Assembly: GCA_036278935.1 (NCBI GenBank)
Contig: DASUKA010000106.1
Span: 1-15,642, forward strand
DNA: 15,642 nt
Direction of reading: 5' to 3'
DNA from: DASSNR01 sp036278935
GTDB lineage: Bacteria > Gemmatimonadota > Gemmatimonadetes > Gemmatimonadales > Gemmatimonadaceae
Position numbers and translations under genes: made by a program
Shown here: in pieces, positions 1 to 8,500 of the stretch
Layout of the letters: each line of letters starts with the position of its first letter
How positions within the stretch are numbered: the first letter of the stretch is position 1
The notes under the pieces: generated by a model
What the model saw: the letters and a program-made list of their open reading frames with translations, nothing else
Database searches by the model: none
What the model was told of the DNA's origin: nothing

Positions 1-99
1 ACGCTGGGCTCCTCGGACGACCTGAGCCCTGGTGACGACACTCGCGACACGTACCCGACGACGCGGATGTTCACGTTCGGTCTCAATCTCACGTTCTGA
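1..99 (+). CDS. SusC/RagA-like TonB-dependent receptor, C-terminal end (partial)
   Basis: Frame 1 is open from the first base to a TGA at 97-99 and encodes 32 residues ending FTFGLNLTF. An alternating hydrophobic last strand with a terminal phenylalanine is the usual C-terminal beta-signal by which outer-membrane barrels are recognised by the BAM machinery. A SusD-family lipoprotein begins about 70 bases downstream, and susC-susD gene order is near universal. I therefore infer that this is the tail of the SusC-type barrel that partners that SusD; the barrel itself lies outside the window. The fragment alone does not prove the family, so the call rests on the barrel-like end plus the neighbour. 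Confidence 0.7.
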   Translation, partial: TLGSSDDLSPGDDTRDTYPTTRMFTFGLNLTF

Positions 100-171
100 C
101 GTCATGCATTCGAACTCACTCAGGGCGCTCCTCGCGCCTCCCTCAGCGTCCCGCACATGGACGGTACCGCA

Positions 172-1779
172 ATGAGATACCCATACGCCAAATGCGCGCT
201 CGTGCTGTTCGGCCTCGGCATGATGGTCGCCGCATCGGCCTGCACCGACCTCACGGAGTCGCCATACACCGAGGTCACGGATGCCAACTTCAACCCCACG
301 GCGAAGGATCTCGCTTCCCTCATCGCACCGGCATACACCCCGCTCCGGGCGCTGTGGATGGGGTGGTACGGCAACATCGACACCCAGGAAGAATCGTCGG
401 ATGAGCTGATCACTCCCGTGCGACCAAATGGCTGGTACGACGGCGGCACGTACATCCGCATGCATGAGCACCGGTGGGATCCCCACCAGGGCCAGCCGGA
501 TCAGCTCTACTCGCTCTCCTACTCGGGCATCAACGCCGCCAACCGGGTGCTCTATCAGATCGACTCCGGCGTGGTGCCCACCGACGCCGCCACGAAGAAG
601 AGCATCGAGGCGGAGCTGCGCGGGCTGCGCGCGTATTACTACTATCTGCTGCTGAACAACTTCGGCAACGTGCCGATCGCGACCGATTTCACCGCCAAGG
701 ACCTGCCCAAGCAGTCCACCCGTCAGCAGGTGTACGACTTCGTGGTGAGCGAGCTGAACGCGGTCATCCCGGACCTGTCGGAGGAAACCGGCACGGCGAT
801 GTACGGACGGATGAACAAGTGGGCCGCGCTCGCCCTGCTGGCGCGCGTCTATCTGAACGCCGAGGTCTACACCGGCAAGCCGGAATACGACAAGGTGATC
901 ACGACCGCGCAGCAGATCATCGACGCGAACAAGTATCAGCTGGATGCCAGCTATCGCACCCCGTTCTCGCGCCACAATGAGAACTCGGTGGAGAACATCT
1001 TCGTGGTGCCGTATGACGCGGTCAACGGCAACGAAAGCTGCTTCCACATGAAGACGCTCAAGCCCGCACTGCAGTATGTCTTCAACCTGCAGGCGCAGCC
1101 GTGGGGCGGCAGCTCGTCCACACCGCAGTTCATCGACACATATGATCCCGAGGACGAGCGGCTGAAAGACACGTGGCTCATCGGCCCGCAGTTCGACGAC
1201 CAGGGACGCGGCTACGATTTCGTGAAGGCCGTGCCGCGGATCGACAGCACGGACTTCAACAATGGCTACCCGGTGTGGAAGTACGAGATCTACGCGGGGG
1301 AGACGGGCGCATCGGACGTGGACTACCCGGTCTTCCGCTACGCCGAAGTGCTCATGGACAAGGCGGAGGCGCTGCTGCGCACGGGCCACGCGGATGAAGC
1401 CGCGGCCATCGTCACGACGGTGCGGCAACGCGACTTCTCCTCGGATCCGGCGAAGGCAACGGTCACCGGCGCCGAGTTGATGCAGGGCAGCTCGTACAAC
1501 TACGGCTGGGACGACGTGGACGGCATCGTCAAGACCGGCCCGGGCGGAACGCCCACCGCGAACGGGGGCGCCGACGTCAAGTATGGTCGCTTTCTCGACG
1601 AGCTGGGCTGGGAATTTGCCGTGGAAGGGCATCGCCGCACGGACATGATCCGCTTTGGCGTGTTCACCACCAAGACGTGGTTCAACCATGTGCCGAAGGG
1701 GCCGTACCACACACTGTTCGCGATCCCGGCGGATGCTATTGCGACCAATTCGAATCTGAAGCAGAATCCGGGATACTGA
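172..1779 (+). CDS. SusD/RagB-family outer-membrane nutrient-binding lipoprotein
   Basis: SusD-type lipoproteins sit on the outer membrane as a lid over the SusC barrel and capture oligomers before TonB-driven import. From ATG 172 the protein has 535 residues. A lipoprotein signal peptide ends in the lipobox Ala-Ser-Ala-Cys, with the lipidated Cys at residue 24. The N-terminal part fits the SusD-like_3/TPR half (LRGLRAYYYYLLLNNFGNVPIATD). The C-terminal part fits the SusD/RagB half (WEFAVEGHRRTDMIRFG, ending LKQNPGY), so the length and ending are those of a complete family member. An in-frame ATG at 157 would add five residues; I prefer 172 because the Arg-containing signal peptide begins there and a weak GGACGG lies just upstream. 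It follows the receptor fragment by about 70 bases and is probably co-transcribed with it. The substrate cannot be read from sequence; the downstream arabinofuranosidase suggests an arabinose-containing glycan (inference). Confidence 0.92.
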   Translation: MRYPYAKCALVLFGLGMMVAASACTDLTESPYTEVTDANFNPTAKDLASLIAPAYTPLRALWMGWYGNIDTQEESSDELITPVRPNGWYDGGTYIRMHEHRWDPHQGQPDQLYSLSYSGINAANRVLYQIDSGVVPTDAATKKSIEAELRGLRAYYYYLLLNNFGNVPIATDFTAKDLPKQSTRQQVYDFVVSELNAVIPDLSEETGTAMYGRMNKWAALALLARVYLNAEVYTGKPEYDKVITTAQQIIDANKYQLDASYRTPFSRHNENSVENIFVVPYDAVNGNESCFHMKTLKPALQYVFNLQAQPWGGSSSTPQFIDTYDPEDERLKDTWLIGPQFDDQGRGYDFVKAVPRIDSTDFNNGYPVWKYEIYAGETGASDVDYPVFRYAEVLMDKAEALLRTGHADEAAAIVTTVRQRDFSSDPAKATVTGAELMQGSSYNYGWDDVDGIVKTGPGGTPTANGGADVKYGRFLDELGWEFAVEGHRRTDMIRFGVFTTKTWFNHVPKGPYHTLFAIPADAIATNSNLKQNPGY

Positions 1780-1789
1780 CGAGGCATCC

Positions 1790-1831
1790 CGAGTGGTATG
1801 CGTGGTGTAGATGCGCCGCGCGTACCACTCG
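1790..1831 (+). other. intercistronic stem-loop after susD-like gene
   Basis: Bases 1790-1802 pair with 1819-1831: 13 bp including one G-U, with a 16-nt loop. The stem starts 10 bases after the SusD stop and ends 7 bases before the Shine-Dalgarno of the next gene, with no T-tract after it. Its position suits an mRNA-stabilising or partially terminating element that sets susCD expression above that of the downstream genes (inference). It also contains the alternative ATG at 1798, which argues against translation starting there. Confidence 0.5.
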
Positions 1832-1837
1832 CTGCCC

Positions 1838-1846
1838 AAGGGGGGA
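1838..1846 (+). promoter_or_regulatory. Shine-Dalgarno that selects a GTG start at 1849
   Basis: The sequence AAGGGGGGA lies immediately before GTG 1849. No comparable site precedes the in-frame ATG at 1798. Starting at 1849 gives a textbook lipoprotein signal peptide (basic Lys-Arg, hydrophobic core, Leu-Ser-Ala-Cys). Starting at 1798 would bury that signal behind 17 extra residues. Confidence 0.7.
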
Positions 1847-1848
1847 CG

Positions 1849-2358
1849 GTGAAGAGACCGGCTGTTACCGCAGGGATCTGCTGCTGGCTCGTCGTGCTGT
1901 CCGCATGTGGCCACAGGGCCGCGCCGCCGTCGACGAGCCCCGCCCCCCAGACGGGGACCGCCCGCGACAGCGTCCTGCCATCCGGCAACCGGGCGGGCTC
2001 GATTGACTCGCTTTCCGCCGGCACGCTGCAGGGACGTCATGTCCAGGACATCGCCGAGCTGCTTCAGGGACGCGTGGCGGGGTTGCAGGTGGTCCGCCTA
2101 CCCAACGGCGATATCTCGCTGCGCATCCGGGGTGGCGATCTCTCCCTGGACAGCTCGAACGGCGGCGCGCAGGAAGTTGAACCGCTGCTCGTCATCAACG
2201 GGATGCCCGTGGCGGATGCGGAGGTGAGCAACACATTGAGAGGACTCGATCCCCATGACATTGCGAACATCCAGGTGTTGAAGGATGTAAGCTCCACGTC
2301 GGTGTACGGCATTCGCGGTGCGCATGGCGTGATCCTCATTACCCTGAAGCGCCAGTAG
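1849..2358 (+). CDS. free-standing TonB-receptor plug-domain lipoprotein
   Basis: This 169-residue protein has a lipoprotein signal peptide with lipobox Leu-Ser-Ala-Cys (Cys20), a Pro/Ser-rich linker (about 21-45), and then one domain (about 65-167) that matches a TonB-receptor plug. The match can be checked within the window. Its LLQGRVAGLQV, LRIRG, PLLVINGMPV, DIANIQVLKD and SVYGIRGAHGVILITLK align in order with QLEGKVAGMTI, ITLRG, PLFIVDGIPV, DIASVSVLKG and ALYGSRAANGVIVITTK of the complete receptor at 5578-8727. It ends exactly at the plug boundary, with no barrel, carboxypeptidase-regulatory domain or evident TonB box. It lies between a SusD gene and a glycosidase gene, 69 bases after the SusD stop. 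Small plug-only proteins do occur in SusCD-rich genomes, but I know of no established role. Possibilities are a regulator or partner of the SusC channel, a periplasmic ligand or TonB-interaction module, or a domesticated receptor fragment. Intact frame, strong SD and fitted signal peptide argue against a decaying pseudogene. Confidence 0.85.
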   Translation: MKRPAVTAGICCWLVVLSACGHRAAPPSTSPAPQTGTARDSVLPSGNRAGSIDSLSAGTLQGRHVQDIAELLQGRVAGLQVVRLPNGDISLRIRGGDLSLDSSNGGAQEVEPLLVINGMPVADAEVSNTLRGLDPHDIANIQVLKDVSSTSVYGIRGAHGVILITLKRQ

Positions 2359-2369
2359 CCGCATGTCGT

Positions 2370-2438
2370 TCCGGAGGGAGCGAGCGCACGCTGGACGCTG
2401 TGGCGCCTTGGCGCTGCTGCCGCGACGCTCCCTCTGGA
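2370..2438 (+). terminator. stem-loop between plug lipoprotein and GH127 gene (possible weak terminator)
   Basis: Bases 2370-2382 pair with 2426-2438 over 13 bp with one G-U, enclosing a 43-nt GC-rich loop. It begins 12 bases after the plug-protein stop. No U-tract follows, but the next bases (about 2441-2452, GTTACGATATAT) form a local AT-rich patch before the GH127 start. It could attenuate read-through, or separate two transcripts if the patch is part of a promoter. I could not find a convincing -35/-10 pair there. Confidence 0.35.
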
Positions 2439-2502
2439 CCGTTACGATATATCCGCACACCGCCCGAAATACCTCGGGCGTACGCTCACGAAGGAAGACA
2501 CG

Positions 2503-5040
2503 ATGACCATATCCCGCCGCACCGCCCTCAAACTCGGCCTCACCGCCAGCGCGGTTCCGCTGCTGGACAGTATTCCGTTCGGTCTCGCCAACGCGACGGA
2601 GCGCGGGCTGCCCGGGCCGTCCGCGGAGCAGACCATCCGGGCACGCTCCATCCCCCTGCACCGCGTACGGCTCGAGGGCGGGCCGCTCAAGCATGCGCAG
2701 GAGCTCGACATTGCCTACCTCCTCAAGCTCGAGCCGGATCGCATGCTGGCCTACTACCGCGAGCGCGCGGGGCTCACGCCCAAGGCCCAGCCGTACGGCG
2801 GATGGGATGGCGACGGGCGAAATCTCACCGGCCATATCGCGGGGCATCACCTCTCCGCCATCAGCCTCATGTGGGCTGCCACCGGCGACCGGCGCTTCAA
2901 GGACCGCGTGGACTACATGATCAACGAGCTGAAGGTGGTGCAGGACAAGAATGGCGATGGCTACCTGTGTGCGCTCGAGCACGGGCGCCGCTGCTTCGGC
3001 GAGCTGAAGAAGGGACAGATTCGCGCCGCTGCCTTTGACCTCAACGGCGAGTGGTCGCCCTGGTATACGCTGCACAAGCTGTTCGCCGGCCTGCGCGATG
3101 CGTACCGCTACACCGGCAACCGCACGGCGCTGCACGTGGAGACCAACATGGGCACGTGGGCCGAGGGGGTGCTCGCCGGACTGGACGACGCGCAGATCCA
3201 GCACATGCTCGAGACCGAGTTCGGGGGAATGAACGAGGTGCTGGTGGACCTCGCGAAGGACACCGGCGATGCGCGGTGGCTGCGTCTCTCCTACGACTTC
3301 GAGCATCGCGCCTTCGTGCGGCCGCTGCAGCGGCATCAGGATGACCTGGGCGGAAAGCACGCGAACTGCTCCATTCCCAAGCTCATCGGGTCGGCCCATC
3401 GCTTCATCGACACGGGGCGCGCCGAGGACCTGCTGGCCTCCAGCTTCTTCTGGGACAGCGTGACCGGGCACCACAGCTTCGCTACCGGTGGCAGCGGCAC
3501 CGACGAGTACTGGGGGCCCGCCGATATGCTCGGTAGTCGCATCGACGGACGCACGGATGAGAGCTGCCCCGTCTACAACATGCTCAAGCTCAGCCGGCTG
3601 CTCTTTGCCGTGTGGCCCGACGTGCACTACGCCGATTATCAGGAGCGCATGCTCTTCAACCACGCGTTGGGCTCCATCGATCCCAACGACGGCCGCATGT
3701 GCTACATGGTGCCCATCGGTCAGGGGGTGACGCACGAGTATCAGGACATGTTCCACGCCTTCACCTGCTGCGTGGGCACCGGCATGGAGAATCACGCGCT
3801 GCACGGAGACGGCCTGTATTTCGAGGACGGCAAGACGCTCTGGTGGAATCAGTTCGTCCCCTCGACCGCGTCATGGGACGGGGCAGGCGTACAGCTGAAC
3901 CAGGCGTCCGACTTCCCCATGGGGGAGACGGCAACGCTCACGATGACGCTCGCCTCGCCACGCGAGTTCACGCTCGCCGTGCGGCGCCCCTACTGGGTGG
4001 GCGACGGCTTTGCCGTGAAGGTGAACGGCACGGACGTGACGCAGCCTGCCACCGACGAGCCCGCCCGGCTGGCGCAGCGCAGTTACGGCGCGGCCGCGAA
4101 CGACGCGGGTGCCACGCATCAGCGGCGCGACCCGTACTTCTGGCCCGTGCCGGTCGGCTCCTATGTGGAGGTGAAGCGCACGTGGAAGAGTGGCGACCGG
4201 ATTGAGGTGGCGCTGCCCAAGACGCTGCGGCTGGAGCCGACGCCCGACAATCCGAGCCGCACAGCCATCATGTGGGGGCCGCTGGTGCTCTCGGGCGATC
4301 TGGGCCCGGAGCCGGCACGCGGACGTGGCCAGCACCAGAGAGTGGAGCGCCCGGCCGCACCGGTGTTCGTGGCGGCGGATCAACCTGTGGACTCGTGGCT
4401 CGAGCCGGTGGCCGGGCAGCCGGGCCACTTCCGCACGAAAGGGGTCGGGCGGGAACCGACCGCGGAGGGCACGGCGCACGACGTGGAGCTCATGCCCTTC
4501 TACCAGCTGCAGGAGCGCAGCTACGGCGTGTACTGGGATCTCTACACGCCGGATGGGTGGACGGCCAAACACGCCGAGTACCAGCGCGAGGCGGCGCACC
4601 AGCGCATGCTGGAGGCAGCGAGTGTGGCGTTCGTGGAGCCCGGCGACCGCTCGGCGGAGCAGCAGTTCAACTATCAGTCCGGAGACCGGATCCAGCCGGC
4701 CTTCATCCAGGGCCGGCGTGGGCGCGCAGGTCGGAGCTGGTTCTCGTACGACTTGGCGGTCGATCCGGCGCATCCCATGGCGGTGGTGGCCACCTACTAC
4801 AGCGCGGACCGCCGCACCCTGCCGGCGTCGTTCCAGATTCTGGTGGACGGGCAGCAGGTGGGCACGGAGCACCTCGAGCGGTCGGATCCCGGACAGTTCT
4901 TCGATAAGACCTATCCGATTCCGGCATCGCTGGTGAAGGGGAAGACGAAGGTGACGGTGCGCTTCCAGGCCACGGACGGGAGCCAGATTGCGGCGGTATT
5001 CGGGGTGCGCATGGTGCGGGCGGACCAGATCGGGACGTAA
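2503..5040 (+). CDS. GH127/GH146-like beta-L-arabinofuranosidase, Tat-exported
   Basis: 845 residues. GH127-clan enzymes (PF07944) release beta-L-arabinofuranose from plant glycans using a zinc-bound cysteine nucleophile. A twin-arginine signal (SRRTALKLG, residues 4-12; probable cleavage after Ala31) routes the folded protein to the periplasm. The (alpha/alpha)6 catalytic domain, about 40-450, carries family motifs such as WYTLHKLFAGL, HANCSIPKLIG and TCCVGTGMENH. By comparison with HypBA1, the expected residues are all present: Glu335 (GTDEYW) as candidate acid/base, Glu353 and Cys355 (DESC) as zinc ligands, and Cys422-Cys423, with Cys422 the nucleophile. Beta-rich accessory regions follow (about 450-700), and a C-terminal beta-sandwich lies at about 715-845 (WFSYDL, ILVDGQQVG, KVTVRFQ). 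AAGGAAG at 2491-2497 supports the ATG. It lies 144 bases after the plug lipoprotein and is probably the enzyme of the upstream SusCD unit. Exact family (127 versus 146) and substrate are uncertain. Confidence 0.9.
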   Translation: MTISRRTALKLGLTASAVPLLDSIPFGLANATERGLPGPSAEQTIRARSIPLHRVRLEGGPLKHAQELDIAYLLKLEPDRMLAYYRERAGLTPKAQPYGGWDGDGRNLTGHIAGHHLSAISLMWAATGDRRFKDRVDYMINELKVVQDKNGDGYLCALEHGRRCFGELKKGQIRAAAFDLNGEWSPWYTLHKLFAGLRDAYRYTGNRTALHVETNMGTWAEGVLAGLDDAQIQHMLETEFGGMNEVLVDLAKDTGDARWLRLSYDFEHRAFVRPLQRHQDDLGGKHANCSIPKLIGSAHRFIDTGRAEDLLASSFFWDSVTGHHSFATGGSGTDEYWGPADMLGSRIDGRTDESCPVYNMLKLSRLLFAVWPDVHYADYQERMLFNHALGSIDPNDGRMCYMVPIGQGVTHEYQDMFHAFTCCVGTGMENHALHGDGLYFEDGKTLWWNQFVPSTASWDGAGVQLNQASDFPMGETATLTMTLASPREFTLAVRRPYWVGDGFAVKVNGTDVTQPATDEPARLAQRSYGAAANDAGATHQRRDPYFWPVPVGSYVEVKRTWKSGDRIEVALPKTLRLEPTPDNPSRTAIMWGPLVLSGDLGPEPARGRGQHQRVERPAAPVFVAADQPVDSWLEPVAGQPGHFRTKGVGREPTAEGTAHDVELMPFYQLQERSYGVYWDLYTPDGWTAKHAEYQREAAHQRMLEAASVAFVEPGDRSAEQQFNYQSGDRIQPAFIQGRRGRAGRSWFSYDLAVDPAHPMAVVATYYSADRRTLPASFQILVDGQQVGTEHLERSDPGQFFDKTYPIPASLVKGKTKVTVRFQATDGSQIAAVFGVRMVRADQIGT

Positions 5041-5072
5041 GGAAGGGCTCCTTCCGGGTTCAGCACAGCGAT

Positions 5073-5117
5073 ACAGCGGGCACAGGGAACGCGCGAGGCG
5101 TTCTCTGTGCCCGCTGT
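5073..5117 (+). terminator. 20-bp stem-loop ending the first unit
   Basis: Bases 5073-5092 pair with 5098-5117 around the 5-nt loop GCGAG. All 20 pairs form in RNA, one being G-U (5086/5104). It starts 32 bases after the GH127 stop. A smaller hairpin (GGAAGG-GCT-CCTTCC, 5041-5055) lies directly at the stop codon. The following bases (TCGCTCT) are only weakly T-rich, so this is a strong structure with a poor U-tail. Placed between a gene end and a promoter, it most probably terminates the upstream transcript. Confidence 0.7.
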
Positions 5118-5187
5118 TCGCTCTGGCGCGACGTGCGCGGCACGCCCGCGCAGCGCTCGTCCCCGCGGGACGCGACCGCCGATTCTC

Positions 5188-5216
5188 TTGACAGCGGTTG
5201 CGCCGGCCGGTAGCAT
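5188..5216 (+). promoter_or_regulatory. sigma-70-type promoter for second SusCD unit
   Basis: TTGACA at 5188-5193 matches the -35 consensus fully. After exactly 17 bases comes TAGCAT at 5211-5216 (4 of 6 to TATAAT). It lies about 70 bases past the terminator-like stem-loop and in the direction of the receptor gene. The predicted transcription start is near 5223, giving a leader of about 350 nt. A TACAAT at 5235-5240 is a second possible -10 without a good -35. The Bacteroidota-type TTTG -7 element is not present. Confidence 0.6.
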
Positions 5217-5577
5217 GGAATTGAGTCGTCTGGATACAATATCCCGAATCTCCTCCGACGTGGGTACTCACCGACGGACCGGAGCGCGCGGTCGACGCGT
5301 GCTCCATATACGGAGTTCCAGACTGTCGCTCGCGATCCCGGCCGCTGCACGCGCCGGACCCGGCCGAGCGCGGCTGCCATTGCCGGGTCTCGCTTCTCGT
5401 CCGGTGCGACGCGCCGGACTGCGCGACCCGTCGTGTCACGTGCATCCACTGGCGCCTTCCGCTCCACCCTGCCCCTCGCCGACACGGTATCGGGCTGGGG
5501 GAGGTGCACGCTCCGCACTCACCGATTCGCCAGCGCGGCTCATTGACCTTCCACTATGAGGAAGCCAGGGAGTGACC
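5217..5577 (+). other. long untranslated leader / intergenic region before SusC-like gene
   Basis: No credible gene is seen in these 361 bases: open frames on both strands give Arg/Pro-rich, featureless translations. Structure present: a 9-bp stem (5356-5364 with 5382-5390, one G-U), and an 11-nt direct repeat ACGCGCCGGAC at 5349-5359 and 5409-5419, exactly 60 bases apart. The region ends with the Shine-Dalgarno AGGGAG at 5567-5572. I do not recognise a known riboswitch class. It may hold operator or RNA-level control of the transporter. Confidence 0.4.
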
Positions 5578-8500
5578 ATGAGACGTCTGTTCAAAGGATT
5601 CACCGCTGTCTGTGCACTCGCCCTCATACCAGCGTGGGCAGCCGCCCAAGGGGGAGCGACCATCAGCGGCCGGGTGACCAGCGATGCCGGTGCCCCGCTC
5701 CCCAACGCGAGTGTGTTCCTGCAAGGAACGCATTTCGGAGCGCTGACGGGCACCGATGGCGCCTATTCGTTCACCGTGCCTGCCGCCAGCGTCACCGGTC
5801 AGAGCGCGACCCTCACCGCCCGGCTGATCGGCTACAGCCCGGCGTCGGCCAAGCTCACGCTCTCGGCCGGGCCGATCACGCACGACTTCATGCTGGCCCT
5901 CAGGCCGGTCCAACTCCAGGGCCTGGTCGTGACGGCGCTGGGGCTCACCAGAGAGAAGAGCCAGCTCGGCACATCACAACAACAGATCTCCAGCGCCGAG
6001 CTGAACTCGACCCACGCGCAGGACTTCGTGAATCAGCTCGAGGGCAAAGTGGCCGGCATGACGATCACCGGCTCCGGATCGCCGGACGGCTCGACCAAGA
6101 TCACCCTCCGCGGCGCCAATTCGATCAGCGGCAACAATGACCCGCTCTTCATCGTCGATGGAATCCCCGTCTCCAATGATGACCATGGCTCCTCGACGCG
6201 AGGCGGCAGCCTTGGCGGCACGAACAGCGCGGACTTCGGGAGCGCGATCAATGACCTCAACCCGGATGACATCGCCTCGGTCTCGGTGCTCAAGGGTCCG
6301 AACGCCGCCGCGCTCTACGGCTCCCGCGCGGCCAACGGCGTGATCGTCATCACCACCAAGCACGGCCAGAACAGCGATGGCCAGCTCCGCACGCAGCTGC
6401 ACAGCAGCTACACGTGGGATACCTCGCCACAGTACATGCAATGGCAGAACCTGTACGGCCAGGGATCGGCTGGGAACTTCCAGTACGTGGATGGCAAGGG
6501 CGGCGGCATCAACGACGGCTACGATCAGAGCTACGGCCCGCGGATGGATGGCCGGCCCATCGACCAGTTCATGGGCAAGCAGCAACCCTTTGTGCCCCAT
6601 CCGGGCAACGTGGCCAGCTTCTTCAACACGGGACACAACTTCACGACCACGCTCGCTGCATCCGGAGGGACCGACAGGGCCAACGCGCGCCTCTCCCTCA
6701 GCAACGCCAACGTCGTTGGGGTGATCCCGAACAACTCGTTCCACAAGCTCACCGCCTCACTGAGTGGCGGACTCAAGTTCGGCAGTCGATTCTCGACCAC
6801 GGGATCCGTGCAGTACATCAAGAACCAGGGCCTGAACCGGCCGGGGACCGGCTACAACACCTCCATTCTCGAGCAATTCATCTGGTTCGGGCGGCAGGTG
6901 GATCTGAACCTGCTCCGGAACAAGTTCTACGATGCCAATGGGAACCTGTACAACTGGAACTCGAACTTCCACAACAACCCGTTCTGGCTGCAGGAGGACA
7001 ATCCGGAGCATGACCTGCGGAATCGCCTCATCGCGAGCGCGTCCGCCACGTACCAGGTGACCCCATGGCTGAGCGCGACGCTCCGGTCGGGGCAGGACTA
7101 CTACGATTGGACCATCAATCGCGATTACGCGAAGGGGAACATCCAGTACTCCGACGCCAACTATGCCGGTGCGTTCGCCGACCTCAATCAGTACAACAGC
7201 GAGAACAACACCGACCTGCTGCTCAACGCCACGAAGGATGTGACGAGCCACCTGACCGTGACCGGCCTGCTGGGCGGCACCCGCCGCTACGCGGAACACT
7301 CGTCGAACAACACGTATACCTCGGGGATCTCCGTGCCCGGCGTCTACAACGTGTCGAACGCGGCGATCTCGCCGACGGTCACGCAGTTCCGGTCGCAACG
7401 TCAGGTGAACAGCGTCTACGGCTCCGCGTCCTTCACATGGGATGGCTGGTGGACGGTGGAAGGGACGGCGCGCAACGACTGGTCATCCACGCTGCCGAAG
7501 GGACACAATTCCTATTTTTATCCGGGCGTGAATACGTCCATCGTGCTGACGAACGCGATCCCGTCGCTCAAATCGAAGGTGCTCTCGTACGCCAAGCTGC
7601 GCGGCGCGTTCGCCCGCGTGGGGAATGATGCGGCGCCCTACCAATTGGCGACCACGTATACCGGCCGCTCCACGCAGTTCGGCTCGCTTCCGCAATTCGA
7701 CGTGAGCAACAACATCGCGAACGCGAATCTCAAACCGGAGTTGACCACCAGTACGGAGGTGGGAGCCGAACTGGGGTTCTTCGACAACCGTGTGACGCTC
7801 GACGCCAGCTACTACGACAAGCAGACGAAGAACCAGATCCTCAACCTCGTCGTCTCGCCCGCCTCCGGCTTCAACACGCAGTCCATCAACGCCGGGCAGA
7901 TCCAGAACAAAGGGATGGAGGCCACGCTCACCGCTACACCGGTGATCACCCAGAGTGGCTTCACCTGGACGACGACATTCAACTTCGCGCAGAACCGCAG
8001 CAAGGTCGTCGCGCTCTATCCGGGGCTCAAGACCGTGGTGCTCGGCGGCGACTGGAGTGCGAACATCGAGGCGCGGGCGGGCGAACCGTACGGCACCATC
8101 TTCGGGAACACCTATCTGCGGGACAGCGCCACCGGAGAGCTCCTGCTGCACAATGGCCTGCCGCAGATCGGGCCGCGGAAGGTGCTCGGAGATGTGAACC
8201 CCGATTGGACCGGCGGATGGAACAACCAGTTCAAGTACAAGCACGTGTCGCTCAGCTTCCTGTTCGACATCCACCAGGGCGGCGACATCTTCAGCATCAC
8301 CAACATGATGTGCGAGCAGAGCGGCGTATGCGCGAGCACGCTCCGGGGCCGCGAGGTCGACTGGGACAAGCCCGGCATCGTGGTCAAGGGGATCGATGAG
8401 GACACGCATCAGCCGAACTCGACGCGTGTCACATCCGAGCGGTACTTCCAATCGAAGTGGCTGATCCATGAGGCGTACATCTACGACGACAGCTACATCA

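Noticed and set aside
1849..2358. Plug-only gene as a pseudogene remnant of a SusC receptor
   Set aside because: The frame is intact, the Shine-Dalgarno is strong, the signal peptide is of lipoprotein type rather than receptor type, and it stops cleanly at the domain boundary. No barrel remnants follow it before the GH127 gene.
2098..3804. 568-residue open frame on the - strand across the plug gene and GH127 5' half
   Set aside because: It spans two well-supported + strand genes and the gap between them, with no recognisable domain; a shadow of GC-rich coding sequence.
5349..5419. 11-nt direct repeat spaced by 60 bases as a CRISPR or tandem array
   Set aside because: Only two short copies exist, and the sequence between them is not repeated; at most an operator-like pair, reported only within the leader.
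5060..5559. Open frames on both strands in the gap before the SusC gene
   Set aside because: The translations are Arg/Ala/Pro-rich and featureless, the frames overlap the terminator stem and promoter, and none has a good ribosome site.
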